DNA from: JAICQM01 sp963781555
Lineage (GTDB): Bacteria > Chloroflexota > Limnocylindria > QHBO01
DNA: 64,000 bases
Assembly (NCBI GenBank): GCA_963781555.1
Contig: CAWAGB010000006.1
Coordinates: 372,001 to 436,000, forward strand
Reading direction: 5' to 3'
Of the stretch, positions 54,101 through 62,291 are shown one piece after another; the first letter of the stretch is position 1, and the number at the start of each line of letters is the position of its first letter. The position numbers and the translations under genes are program-made. The notes under the pieces were generated by a model, which was not told the DNA's origin, searched no databases, and saw only the letters and a list, made by a program, of their open reading frames with translations.

Positions 54101-54611
54101 GGAGCTCATCACGACCCTCGACGGCGAGATCAACGGACGTTTCAATACCGCCTTCGCACAGATCGCGACCCGTTTCGACGAGTTCTGCCAGCTCCTCTTC
54201 GCAGGCGGATCCGCGTCGTTGCAGCTATCGGATGGGGAGGACGGCGAGGCGCCCGGCGGGATCGAGATCGTCGTGCGCCCTCCCGGCAAGCGCCTCCAGC
54301 GCCTGGCGATGCTCTCCGGCGGGGAGCGAGCGCTGGCAGGGGTTGCGCTCCTGTTCGCCATGCTGAGCGTCAACCCGGTGCCGTTCTGCATCCTGGACGA
54401 GGTCGACGCGGCCCTCGACGAGGCCAACATCGGTCGCTTCGCGGACGCGTTGCGCAGGCTCAGCGAGTCGATCGACTTCGTGGTGATCACCCACAACCGC
54501 GCCACCATCGAGGTCGCCGATACGATCTACGGCGTGACCATGACCGATGCCGCCGTATCGCGCGTCCTCTCCCTCCGTCTGGCTGACCTGCCCGCCGAGG
54601 TCAGCGCCTGA
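51120..54611 (+). CDS. smc: Chromosome segregation protein SMC
   Basis: 1163 residues. N-terminal ATPase half with GPNGSGKSN (residues 32-40) and LLGEGQLGANALVVVGQGTV, two very long Ala/Arg/Glu-rich coiled coils, a central hinge region around residues 530-640, and the C-terminal LSGGERALAG signature with Walker B FCILDEVDAALDEAN. No scpA or scpB is in the window. Overlaps rnc and ftsY (TGATG), consistent with one transcript. Confidence 0.96.
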   Translation: MSRLKELRLHGFKSFADPTRFVFEPGVNAVIGPNGSGKSNMADAVRWVLGEQSNRYLRTRRAEDVIFAGSQARKPQGMAEAVLTLDNADGSLPVEFGEVSIGRRAYRSGESEYLINGARARLRDIVDLLGEGQLGANALVVVGQGTVDAALSLRPEERRQLFEDAAGVKSLQVRKNEALSRLARSRDNLVRVADLVGELKPQVRRLSLQAQHQQEHASLGTRARATIIELHRRRETTLRSVLGEARRAAAAAEASLEAHRASLAAGRAEVERAETSYWEAEAEARAAGERRSTTREALVRAEGRLESLVARARELEEATRRDEAAMVEARAALAHLTDVSGLEAEITPAIEASRKAEEGWRAAISALAAADASLLEAEERLSAARAADADRLAARARATERQAAAAERVGRLEADHATAEAALREARTLLKPAAELTTTRIAAAERARTALQQAERDAEDAVRAADEALGRASEVERRTRTLEAELTALEERAAHGERLAQRLVAAGWTALLDAVEPPQAAWAAIEAIVGGPLDEALLWDGTDPSTSTMGTAGVARLLATGAPNEAEREAALTAVGGDRTLAELLGDANLPLALRRVAVAPDLAHLLDGWRRLPAGWVAVTEAGDVADGRGVVTVRGRDDAHAGEAARLHARRRQLVTELGTLRAARDGARSTAVEAEAQRDARREARLQLRDAAERAERAQREAATAHATVAAREERARAEAERLAAALDEARAQVTINEAERAQASPADAGIEALVAAAERARAARDDAAAARDTARDAWQTARGAAEAAEARSAGSRGARSLAEARIANLETTLPAQRTALAAIVGERAAAQAALDEARAADATSQAAHQAAEEAREARRRELLELERGRGGAAVRLAELERRAQTTAIDASRAEDALAAAGRERELALEAIADAPDEPPADAATEPATTVDLTAFDDAELDAELRRVRRTLGQIGSVNPFAIEEHRELAERLEGLTSQETDLTQAIGSTEELITTLDGEINGRFNTAFAQIATRFDEFCQLLFAGGSASLQLSDGEDGEAPGGIEIVVRPPGKRLQRLAMLSGGERALAGVALLFAMLSVNPVPFCILDEVDAALDEANIGRFADALRRLSESIDFVVITHNRATIEVADTIYGVTMTDAAVSRVLSLRLADLPAEVSA

Positions 54612-55627
54612 TGTTCTGGCGCCGGCGCGACGAGCCGGACGGTGGGCCAGAGACGCCCGAGCAGACCGATTCCCAACCCGCCGAAGAGCCGATGACGGTC
54701 GCCCGACCGTCCCGCAGAGCAACCGGGATGGCGGGCATGGGACTGCGTGCCCGGCCCTCTGGCCTGGGCTCCCGGCTTCGCTCGATTCTCGGGGTCGGTG
54801 CCCCCGCCACCGAGGCGACGTGGGAAGAAGTCGAAGAGGCGCTGGTCGCCGCCGACGTCGGAGCAGAGACGACCCTCGGGCTGGTTGACGCCGCACGGGA
54901 ACGATTCCGTCGCGACGGCGGCCGCACCGGCGGCGACGTGCGCCGCGCGCTCGCCGAGGAGGTGACTGAGCGCCTCAGCGCGGCGGGGTCCGGAGCATTC
55001 GAGCTGGGTCCGGCGCCGGCGATCATCCTCTTCGTGGGGGTCAACGGGACGGGCAAGACCACGACCATCGGGAAGCTCGCCTACCGGCTGCATGCCGAGG
55101 GGCTGCAGATCGCCCTGGCGGCGGCCGACACCTTCCGCGCCGCGGCGATCGAGCAGCTGCGCATCTGGGGCGAGCAGGTCGGGGTGCCGGTCATCGCTCA
55201 GCGCGCCGGGGCGGATCCCGGAGCGGTGGCCTTCGACGCCGTGGCCGCGGCCGAGTCGCGCAACCTGGACGCCGTGCTGGTGGACACCGCCGGCCGCCTC
55301 CAGAACAAGACCCAGCTCATGGCCGAGCTGGGAAAGATCCGCAACGTGATCGCCCGGCGCCTCGAGGGACAGCCGCGCCACGTCCTCCTCGTCCTCGACG
55401 CGACGACCGGGCAGAACGGGCTCATCCAGGCGGAGGCGTTCAGCCGCGAGGCGGGCGTTACCGGCATCGTGCTGACCAAGCTGGATGGCTCGGCCAAGGG
55501 CGGCGTCGCGGTGGCGGTCGCCGATCGGCTCGGTGTGCCGATCGTCTTCGCCGGGGTCGGCGAGGAGATCGACGCCCTCGCCCCGTTTGATCCGGCCGCC
55601 TATGTGGAGTGGCTGTTCGCCGACTGA
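54611..55627 (+). CDS. ftsY: Signal recognition particle receptor FtsY
   Basis: 338 residues. NG domain with GVNGTGKTTTIGKLAYRL, DTFRAAAIEQLRIW, DTAGRLQNKTQLM, TKLDGSAKGG and GVGEEIDALAPF. The N-terminal A domain is short and Pro/Arg rich. The receptor docks SRP-ribosome complexes at the membrane; its partner ffh follows. Confidence 0.97.
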   Translation: MFWRRRDEPDGGPETPEQTDSQPAEEPMTVARPSRRATGMAGMGLRARPSGLGSRLRSILGVGAPATEATWEEVEEALVAADVGAETTLGLVDAARERFRRDGGRTGGDVRRALAEEVTERLSAAGSGAFELGPAPAIILFVGVNGTGKTTTIGKLAYRLHAEGLQIALAAADTFRAAAIEQLRIWGEQVGVPVIAQRAGADPGAVAFDAVAAAESRNLDAVLVDTAGRLQNKTQLMAELGKIRNVIARRLEGQPRHVLLVLDATTGQNGLIQAEAFSREAGVTGIVLTKLDGSAKGGVAVAVADRLGVPIVFAGVGEEIDALAPFDPAAYVEWLFAD

Positions 55628-55698
55628 GCGTGCGCTAGAATGGGCAGCCGTTTGACGCGCCGCCCCCTCGCGAGCGCGCGGCCCACATCGGTCCATCC

Positions 55699-57041
55699 AT
55701 GTTCGAGTCCCTCTCCGCACGCCTGCAGGCGGTCACCGAGCGCCTGCGTGGCAAGTCCCGCATCACCGAGGCCGACCTCGATGTCGCGCTGCGCGAGATT
55801 CGCCTTGCCCTGCTCGAGGCGGACGTCAACTTCAAGGTGGTCAAGGAGTTCGTCGGCGCGCGTGCGCGAGCGCGCCCTTGGCGCGGAGGTGCTCAGCGGC
55901 GCTGAACGCCGGCCAGCAGGTGGTCAAGGTCGTCCACGACGAGCTCGTGGCCGTCCTGGGCGGGGAGCGGCACGCGCTGCAGCTCGGCGGCAAGCCGGCA
56001 GTGCTGATGCTCGTCGGCCTGCAGGGCTCGGGCAAGACGACGACCGCCGCCAAGCTGGCGGTGCGGCTGCGCAAGGACGGGCAAGAAGCCACTCCTGGTG
56101 GCGGCCGACGTCTACCGCCCGGCGGCGGTCGACCAGCTTGTCCAGCTCGGCGACCAGATCGGGGTCGAGGTGCACAGCCGCCCGGTCGGGACGCCGGCCC
56201 TCGAGATCGCGCGCTCGGGACTCGAGGCTGGCGCGGCAGCAAGAACGTGGACGTCATGATCCTCGACACCGCCGGCCGCCTCCACGTGGACGAGCCGATG
56301 ATGGACGAGCTGGTGCGCATCAGCGGCATCGTGACCCCGTCCGAGACGCTGCTGGTGGTCGACGCCATGACCGGCCAGGAGGCGGTGCGGGTCGCCGAGG
56401 CGTTCCACGCCCGCCTGCCGCTCTCGGCGCTGGTGCTCACCAAGATGGACGGTGACGCGCGCGGCGGCGCCGCGCTCGGGATCCGCAGCGTGACCGGCCT
56501 GCCGATGGCGTTCATCGGCACCGGCGAGCGGACGGACGGCCTGGAGGCATTCCACCCCGACCGCATGGCACAGCGCATCCTGGGGATGGGCGACATCCTC
56601 TCGCTCGTCGAGCGTGTGCAGGAGACGGTCGACACCGATGAGGCAGAGCGCGTCGCGCAGCGCATGCTGCAGCAGCGCTTCAGCCTGGAGGACTTCCGCA
56701 GCCAGCTCACCCAGATCAAGAAGATGGGGCCGATTGGCCAGGTCCTGTCGATGATCCCCGGCGCCGGCGAGATGGCAGGCGCCGCGCAGCAGGCCGTCGA
56801 TGACGGGCAGCTGAAGCGGATCGAGGCGATCATCGATTCCATGACCCCCCACGAGCGGCGTCACCCGGAGGTCATCAAGGCCAGCCGGCGGCGGCGGATC
56901 GCGCTCGGAAGCGGCACGCAGCCTGCGGACGTCAACCGGCTCCTCAAGCAGTTCACGGAGATGCAGAAGATGATGAAGGCCTTCGGCGGCGGTCGGATGC
57001 CCGGCATGCCGGGCGGGATGCGGGGGATCTTCGGGCGCTGA
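55699..57041 (+). CDS. ffh: Signal recognition particle protein Ffh (four indels)
   Basis: SRP54 GTPase that binds signal sequences. N domain MFESLSARLQAVTERL, G domain GLQGSGKTTTAAKLA, LVAADVYRPAAVDQL, DTAGRLHVDE and TKMDGDARGGAAL, and the Met-rich M domain ending MQKMMKAFGGGRMPGMPGG. Insertions near 55856, 55898-55901 and 56081-56082 plus a deletion between 56225 and 56245 break the frame; together they restore about 446 residues. TAGAAT at 55636-55641 is a possible -10. Confidence 0.93.
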
Positions 57042-57052
57042 GCGTCCGACCC

Positions 57053-58615
57053 ATGCATCGTCTCGTCATCGCCCTCACCAGCCTGATCGCCATCGTCGGC
57101 GCCGCCGTGATCGGCGTCTACCTGTTCCTCGGCGGGATCACCGCCGACCGTGCCGCCGCGCTGGCACCCGCCTCGAGCGCCTTCTATGCCACGGTGTACC
57201 TCCAGCCCTCCGCCGGCCAGCAGGCGCAGCTGGCGAGCGTCCTGTCGCGCCTCCCGGGCTTCGAGGACACCGCCGCGCTTGACAGCAAGATCGACGAGCT
57301 GGCGCAGCGCTTCTTCGCCGACGCCGGCTTCGATTACCGGGCCGACGTGAAGCCGTGGCTCGGCAACCAGCTGTCGGTCGCCGGCGGCACCCCGGACGAA
57401 AACGGCCAGCCGAGCGATCTGCTGTTCATCGCCGACGTCAAGGATGAGGCCGTCTTCGCGGACCGCCTGGGGAGCCTGCTCCCCGACGGCATCGACACGA
57501 CCGACGAGACGTACCAGGGCCTGACCGTCACGCAGGCTGGTACGACGAGCTACTCGATCGTCGACGGCATGCTGGTGGCCGGCGATGCCGTCGAGCAGGT
57601 CCATGGCGCGATCGATGTCTTCCAGGGCCGCGCCGACTCGCTCGCCGACCTGCCCGCCTTCTCGACCGCCATGGGCAGCCTGCCGTCCGACCACCTCGCC
57701 GCGGCCTGGGTGGACATCAAGCAGATGGCCGCCACCGCTGTCGGCACCGGCGCCGTTGCCGACACCGCGGGCTTCAGCACGTTCTCGATGGCGCTCCTCG
57801 CCGAGGAGTCCGGATTCCGGCTGGTCGGACAGCTGCCCGTCGACACCGGGTCCGTCGGCGCGGCCATTCGCGATGCGCTCGCCTCCGGAGCGAGCATCCC
57901 GCAGCTCCCCGATGCCATGCCCGACGGCACGGAGGTCTCGCTGATCCTCCACAACCTGCGCGCTGCGCTGGAGCGGACGGAGGCGGAGCTCGAGGATCAG
58001 AGCCCGGACGTGGCCGCGACGATCGACCAGCTGCGCGCGCTGTCGGCCTTCGGGCTCGGGGTGGACATCGACAACGACCTGCTGCCGCTGCTCGACGGAG
58101 AAGTAGGCGTGGCCATTCACGGGATCGCCGACGGCCTGCCGGCCGGCGCGCTCCTCCTCCGCCCATCGGATCCGGCGGGAAGCGCCGAGGCGCTGGGTCG
58201 GGTGGTCGACGCCCTCGAGTCGCGCGGTTCGACCGCCGATCGCACCACCGTCGCCGGCACGGAGGTCGTCAGCATCGACGTGGGACAGGTCGGCGCCGTC
58301 AGCTGGGCCGTGGCTGACGAGCTGATCGTGCTCGGCCTCACCCCCGACGACGTCGGTGCGGTGCTCGAGGCCGGCGCCGCGAGCTCGACGCTGGGCGGCA
58401 CCGACCTGTATCGGTCCACCTTCGCCGGAGCCGATCGCGGGGGCACGGAGCTGTTCATTGATCTCAACCCGTTCGTGCCGCTCTTCCTGGAGCAGGCAGG
58501 GGAGGGGATGCCGCCGGAGACGGCCGACATCCTGGAGCACGTCGAGTCGTTCGGCCTCACTACGCCGTCCCGTCCCGACCGCTTCGAATTTCACGCCACG
58601 CTGACGATCCGCTAG
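57053..58615 (+). CDS. DUF3352-like membrane-anchored protein
   Basis: 520 residues. One N-terminal membrane helix (ALTSLIAIVGAAVIGVYLFLG), then a long extracytoplasmic region with repeated VFADRLGSLLPDG, LPAFSTAMGSLPSDHLAAAW and LLPLLDGEVGVAIHG motifs, which I recognise as DUF3352. Function unknown. It separates the SRP gene from the rpsP cluster and starts 11 bases after ffh. Confidence 0.8.
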   Translation: MHRLVIALTSLIAIVGAAVIGVYLFLGGITADRAAALAPASSAFYATVYLQPSAGQQAQLASVLSRLPGFEDTAALDSKIDELAQRFFADAGFDYRADVKPWLGNQLSVAGGTPDENGQPSDLLFIADVKDEAVFADRLGSLLPDGIDTTDETYQGLTVTQAGTTSYSIVDGMLVAGDAVEQVHGAIDVFQGRADSLADLPAFSTAMGSLPSDHLAAAWVDIKQMAATAVGTGAVADTAGFSTFSMALLAEESGFRLVGQLPVDTGSVGAAIRDALASGASIPQLPDAMPDGTEVSLILHNLRAALERTEAELEDQSPDVAATIDQLRALSAFGLGVDIDNDLLPLLDGEVGVAIHGIADGLPAGALLLRPSDPAGSAEALGRVVDALESRGSTADRTTVAGTEVVSIDVGQVGAVSWAVADELIVLGLTPDDVGAVLEAGAASSTLGGTDLYRSTFAGADRGGTELFIDLNPFVPLFLEQAGEGMPPETADILEHVESFGLTTPSRPDRFEFHATLTIR

Positions 58616-58669
58616 CCTTCAGCGGACGCAGCGACGAGATACGACACACTCAAGAGAGGAACGACACCT

Positions 58670-59131
58670 TTGGCAGTACGGATCCGACTGACGCGGGTGG
58701 GCGCCACGAAGCGCCCCAGCTACCGCGTGGTCGCCATCGACAGCCGTCGCCCGCGCGATGGACGAGCCCTGGAGATCCTGGGCTTCTACGACCCGCTCAC
58801 AGACCCGGCCACCGTCAACATCGACGCCGATCGACTGAAGGCCTGGATCTCGAAGGGCGCATCGCCCTCCGAGACGGTCGTCAAGCTCATGCGCCAGGCG
58901 GGGATCGGCGGCACGCCGGCCGTCGCCCCTCCGGCAGCGGCGCCGAAGAAGCGCGCCGCGGCAGGCACCGCCACGGCGAAGCCCAAGGCCGCCAAGCCGA
59001 AGAAGGCCGATGCCGACGAGGCCGCGCCATCGGCGGAGACAGCGCCGGACGAGACGGTCGACACCGCAGCCCCCGAGACGCCCGAGGCACCTGAGAGCGC
59101 CGAGCCGGGCGAGACGAAGGCCTCCGAGTGA
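58670..59131 (+). CDS. rpsP: 30S ribosomal protein S16 with charged tail
   Basis: 153 residues. Residues 1-85 are a typical S16 (AVRIRLTRVGATKRPSYRVV, LEILGFYDPLTDPATVNID, WISKGASPSETV). The rest is a Lys/Ala/Pro then Glu/Ala-rich tail absent from the usual 80-90 residue family. TTG start with AGAGAGGA upstream. Head of rpsP-khpA-rimM-trmD-rplS. Confidence 0.95.
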   Translation: MAVRIRLTRVGATKRPSYRVVAIDSRRPRDGRALEILGFYDPLTDPATVNIDADRLKAWISKGASPSETVVKLMRQAGIGGTPAVAPPAAAPKKRAAAGTATAKPKAAKPKKADADEAAPSAETAPDETVDTAAPETPEAPESAEPGETKASE

Positions 59132-59370
59132 AGGAGCTGCTCGAGTACATCGCCCGCGGCCTGGTCGAGAACCCCGACGCGGTGAGCGTCGAGATCGAGG
59201 AGGAAGACGCCGACGAGATCGTCCTGGTCCTCGGCGTTGACGAGCGCGACATGGGACGCGTCATCGGCCGCGACGGCCGGATCGCGAATGCAATCCGCAG
59301 CCTCCTGCGGGTGATGGCGACCCGCGACGGCCGCCATGTCGAGCTGGAGATCGTCGGCGACGAGGACTGA
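59128..59370 (+). CDS. khpA: KH-domain RNA-binding protein KhpA
   Basis: 80 residues: KELLEYIARGLVENPDAV and the KH loop VIGRDGRIANAIRSL (GxxG as GRDG). KhpA binds RNA broadly and affects cell elongation in Gram-positives. GTG start overlaps the rpsP stop. Confidence 0.93.
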   Translation: MKELLEYIARGLVENPDAVSVEIEEEDADEIVLVLGVDERDMGRVIGRDGRIANAIRSLLRVMATRDGRHVELEIVGDED

Positions 59371-59863
59371 GCCACCGGCGCGACTGGCGGCGGCCCGCAT
59401 CAGCGGCCTCAAGGGCCTGCGCGGCGGGCTGCGGCTCGAGCTGCTCACCGACTGGCCGGAGCGCATCGCACCCGGCGCCAGCCTCTTCGTCGAAGGCGAG
59501 GCGGCGGCGCGCACCGTTGCCGCCGTCGAGCTCGGCGGCAGGCATCCGGTGCTGACCTTCGAGGGCGTGACCACGCGGGAGCTCGCGGAGCCGCTCATCG
59601 GTCGCTACCTGGAGGTGGAGGCCGCCCCGTTGCCCGAGGGCAGCTACTACTGGCACCAGCTCGAGGGGCTCCGCGTCGTGGACGTTGCCGGCACCGACCT
59701 CGGAACGCTGGCCGAGGTCTTCCGAGCTGGTGAGGCCGAGGTGTACCGGGTCGACGGTCCAGGCGGAGAGCTGCTGATTCCCGCCATCCGCGACGTGGTG
59801 CGCGAGATCGACCTGGACGCCGGCCGGATGGTCGTCGATTACCACGTGGACGAGGCCAACTGA
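59336..59863 (+). CDS. rimM: Ribosome maturation factor RimM
   Basis: Helps assemble the 30S head. ARISGLKGLRGGLRLELLTDWPERI, YYWHQLEGLRVVD and ELLIPAIRDVVREIDLDAGRMVV are diagnostic. The only in-frame ATG (59336) lies 35 bases inside khpA and adds about 15 residues not expected in the family. CTG 59384 would fit alignment better but is a rare start. About 175 residues if ATG is used. trmD follows after 2 bases. Confidence 0.88.
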   Translation: MSSWRSSATRTEPPARLAAARISGLKGLRGGLRLELLTDWPERIAPGASLFVEGEAAARTVAAVELGGRHPVLTFEGVTTRELAEPLIGRYLEVEAAPLPEGSYYWHQLEGLRVVDVAGTDLGTLAEVFRAGEAEVYRVDGPGGELLIPAIRDVVREIDLDAGRMVVDYHVDEAN

Positions 59864-59865
59864 GC

Positions 59866-60594
59866 GTGCGCTTCGACGTGGTGACGCTCTTCCCGGGCCT
59901 CTTCGAGGCGCCGCTCCAGACCTCGATCATCGGTCGCGCCGCCGAGCGCGGCCTGGTCGAGTTCGCGATCCACGACCTGCGCGAGCACGGGCTGGGGCGC
60001 CATCGCTCGGTGGACGACCAGCCCTATGGCGGGGGCGCCGGGATGATCATGCGCGCCGAGCCGCTGTACGCGGCGGTCGAGCCGCTCAAAGCGGGGGGTG
60101 CGCACGTAGTGCTGCTGGACCCCGCTGGGGTTCGCCTGACCGATGCGCTGGCGCGCGAGCTGGCCACCCTCCCGCGCCTTGCCCTCGTCTGCGGTCGGTA
60201 CGAGGGGATCGACGAGCGGGCGCGGTCGCTGGTTGATCGCGAGGTGAGCATCGGTGACTACGTGCTGACCGGCGGTGAGCTGCCGGCCCTCGTCCTGATC
60301 GATGCGGTGTCTCGGCTGGTGCCCGGCGTCATCGACGACGCGTCGCAAGCGGGCGATTCCTTCGCCGCAGGCCTTCTCGAGCACCCCCAGTACACGCGCC
60401 CCGAGTCGTTCCGCGGCATGGCCGTGCCGCCGATCCTCTTCTCCGGTCATCACGCCGAGGTGGACCGCTGGCGGCGCCGGGAATCGCTGCGGCGGACGCT
60501 CGAACGACGGCCCGACCTCCTGGATACGGCGCCCTTGACCGATCAAGATCGCGCCACCCTGGACGCGCTCCGTGAGGAGCAGGCAGGGGAGTGA
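59866..60594 (+). CDS. trmD: tRNA (guanine-N1)-methyltransferase TrmD
   Basis: Methylates G37 in tRNA, preventing +1 frameshifts. SPOUT-fold motifs DDQPYGGGAGMIMR, VCGRYEGIDER, SIGDYVLTGGELPALV, HPQYTRPE and a C-terminal RRRESLRRT are present. 242 residues. GTG start immediately follows rimM. Confidence 0.96.
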   Translation: MRFDVVTLFPGLFEAPLQTSIIGRAAERGLVEFAIHDLREHGLGRHRSVDDQPYGGGAGMIMRAEPLYAAVEPLKAGGAHVVLLDPAGVRLTDALARELATLPRLALVCGRYEGIDERARSLVDREVSIGDYVLTGGELPALVLIDAVSRLVPGVIDDASQAGDSFAAGLLEHPQYTRPESFRGMAVPPILFSGHHAEVDRWRRRESLRRTLERRPDLLDTAPLTDQDRATLDALREEQAGE

Positions 60595-60607
60595 CGGACG
60601 GCGTTCC

Positions 60608-60636
60608 TTGCTCCGAATCCGACGCCGCGATATACT
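60608..60636 (+). promoter_or_regulatory. Promoter of rplS
   Basis: TTGCTC (60608-60613), a 17-base spacer and TATACT (60631-60636), about 100 bases before rplS. The leader between contains palindromic GCGGCCGC elements (near 60645-60660 and 60702-60709) that could fold; no known leader is recognised. Confidence 0.65.
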
Positions 60637-60738
60637 CCGCCGGTCGCGGCCGCTCTCGCGGTCGCGTTCGCATGTTCGCTACCATGCACTCAGTCGATAA
60701 GCGGCCGCTAACGCCGCGATAACGAGGTCGCCCCCAAG

Positions 60739-61086
60739 ATGAATGCCATCAAGGAGCTCGAGCGCGAGCAGCTCCGGACCGATGTCCCCGAGATCGCCCC
60801 TGGCGACACGGTGCGCGTCTCGGTCAAGGTGGTCGAGGGCAGCCGTGAACGGATCCAGGTCTTCGAGGGAACCGTCATGCGCCTGCGCAACGGCGGCCTG
60901 AACCAGTCGATCACCGTTCGCCGCATCTCGAGTGGCGTGGGCGTGGAGCGCACCTTCCTGGTGCACGCACCGCGCGTCGAGAAGATCGAGGTGGTCCGCC
61001 ATGGCGTCGCCCGTCGCGCCCAGCTGTACTTCCTGCGCAAGCGCGTCGGCAAGTCGGCAACGCTCCGCGAGCGCCGCACCAAGTAG
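60739..61086 (+). CDS. rplS: 50S ribosomal protein L19
   Basis: 115 residues. PGDTVRVSVKVVEGSRERIQVFEG (split: PGDTVRVSVKVVEG, RERIQVFEGTV), GVGVERTFLVHAPRVEKIEV and LYFLRKRVGKSA are typical. No strong Shine-Dalgarno, although AACGAGG lies 9-15 bases upstream. Has its own promoter despite following trmD. Confidence 0.96.
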   Translation: MNAIKELEREQLRTDVPEIAPGDTVRVSVKVVEGSRERIQVFEGTVMRLRNGGLNQSITVRRISSGVGVERTFLVHAPRVEKIEVVRHGVARRAQLYFLRKRVGKSATLRERRTK

Positions 61087-61108
61087 CCCGGCCTGCGGCT
61101 CCGCCGCT

Positions 61109-61903
61109 ATGCCACCTCCGCGCCCGCTCCGCCCCCGCCGCCGACGTCGCACGCGCGACGCCCACCTGCGCCACGAACGCGAGCTGCGCCTTGCCGGCTT
61201 TCGCCGCGTGGCCGGCCTCGACGAAGTGGGACGTGGCTGCCTGGCGGGACCGGTCGTCGCCGCCGCGGTGGTGCTGCCCGAGCGGCCGCGCCTGAAGGGC
61301 CTGCGTGACAGCAAGGTCCTGCCACGGGCGCGCCGCGAGGCGCTCTACGAGCTGATCCTGGATCGGGCGGATGCCGTCGGGGTGGGCTGCGTGGAGGTCG
61401 AGACGATCGACCGCATCAACATCCTCCAGGCGACGAAGCTCGCCATGCGCCAGGCCCTCGAGCGACTGCCGCTGGCGCCCGACCACCTCCTGATTGACGC
61501 CCTGCGCCTTCCGCTGGTCGAGATCCCGCAGCGCCCCATCATCGACGGCGACGCTATCAGCGCTTCCATCGCGGCGGCCAGCATCATCGCCAAGGTCACC
61601 CGCGACCGCATCTGTGACGAGATGGACGATCGCTATCCGGCGTACGGCTTCCGGCGCAACAAGGGCTACGGCACGCCGCTCCACCTGCACGCCCTCAACG
61701 ACGCGGGGCCGTGCGAGTGGCACCGCCGCTCGTTCGCCCCGGTCCGCAACCTCGTCCTGGGCCAGCAGCTGTCCTTCGACCTGGCGATTCCCATCGGCAT
61801 GGACGAGCTTGACGACGAGGCGGTCATGGCCGAGATTGCCGACGCGGCGGACGCCGAGATCGGTGTGGGCGACGAGCTCGCCGCCTTGGCCGTCCCCGGC
61901 TGA
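61109..61903 (+). CDS. rnhB: Ribonuclease HII
   Basis: Removes ribonucleotides from DNA. GLDEVGRGCLAGPVVAAAVV with catalytic Asp-Glu, LRDSKVLPRARREAL, LLIDALRLPLV and AASIIAKVTRDRICDEMDDRYP fit the family. 264 residues; an Arg/Pro-rich N-terminal extension of about 30 precedes the core. rnhB-yraN is a common pair, 3 bases apart here. Confidence 0.95.
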   Translation: MPPPRPLRPRRRRRTRDAHLRHERELRLAGFRRVAGLDEVGRGCLAGPVVAAAVVLPERPRLKGLRDSKVLPRARREALYELILDRADAVGVGCVEVETIDRINILQATKLAMRQALERLPLAPDHLLIDALRLPLVEIPQRPIIDGDAISASIAAASIIAKVTRDRICDEMDDRYPAYGFRRNKGYGTPLHLHALNDAGPCEWHRRSFAPVRNLVLGQQLSFDLAIPIGMDELDDEAVMAEIADAADAEIGVGDELAALAVPG

Positions 61904-61906
61904 CCG

Positions 61907-62284
61907 ATGGGCGATCCGCGGCACGACCTTGGCGGACGTGGCGAGGAAGCCGTCGCGGCATGGCTCACGGCATCGGGCTGGCACGTCCTCGCGCGACGTT
62001 GGCGGGTGGCGGAAGGCGAGCTGGACATCGTGGCGCTCGACACCGCCGGGACGCTGGTGGCGGTGGAGGTGCGGGCACGCCGGACGGCTCGCGCAGGCGC
62101 GGCGGGGGAATCGGTCGACCGCCGGCACCTGCGCCGCCTGCGGACCGCCCTCGGCCGCTACGCCGCGCAGGCCGCACCAACGCACACGGCGCTGCGCGTG
62201 GACCTGGTGACGCTGACCCCCGTGAACGCGGAAGCCGGGTCACGCTGGCGCGCAACCCGGCTCGAGGCGGTCGATGGCTGGTGA
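61907..62284 (+). CDS. UPF0102 family protein YraN
   Basis: 125 residues. GRGEEAVAAWLTASGWHVLARRWRV and GELDIVALDTAGTLVAVEVR show the restriction-endonuclease-like fold of the family (E, D and ExR core). Function is unproven; some members have been linked to Holliday-junction or DNA processing. ATG lies in TGACCGATG after rnhB. Confidence 0.93.
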   Translation: MGDPRHDLGGRGEEAVAAWLTASGWHVLARRWRVAEGELDIVALDTAGTLVAVEVRARRTARAGAAGESVDRRHLRRLRTALGRYAAQAAPTHTALRVDLVTLTPVNAEAGSRWRATRLEAVDGW

Positions 62285-62291
62285 GCGCGGC

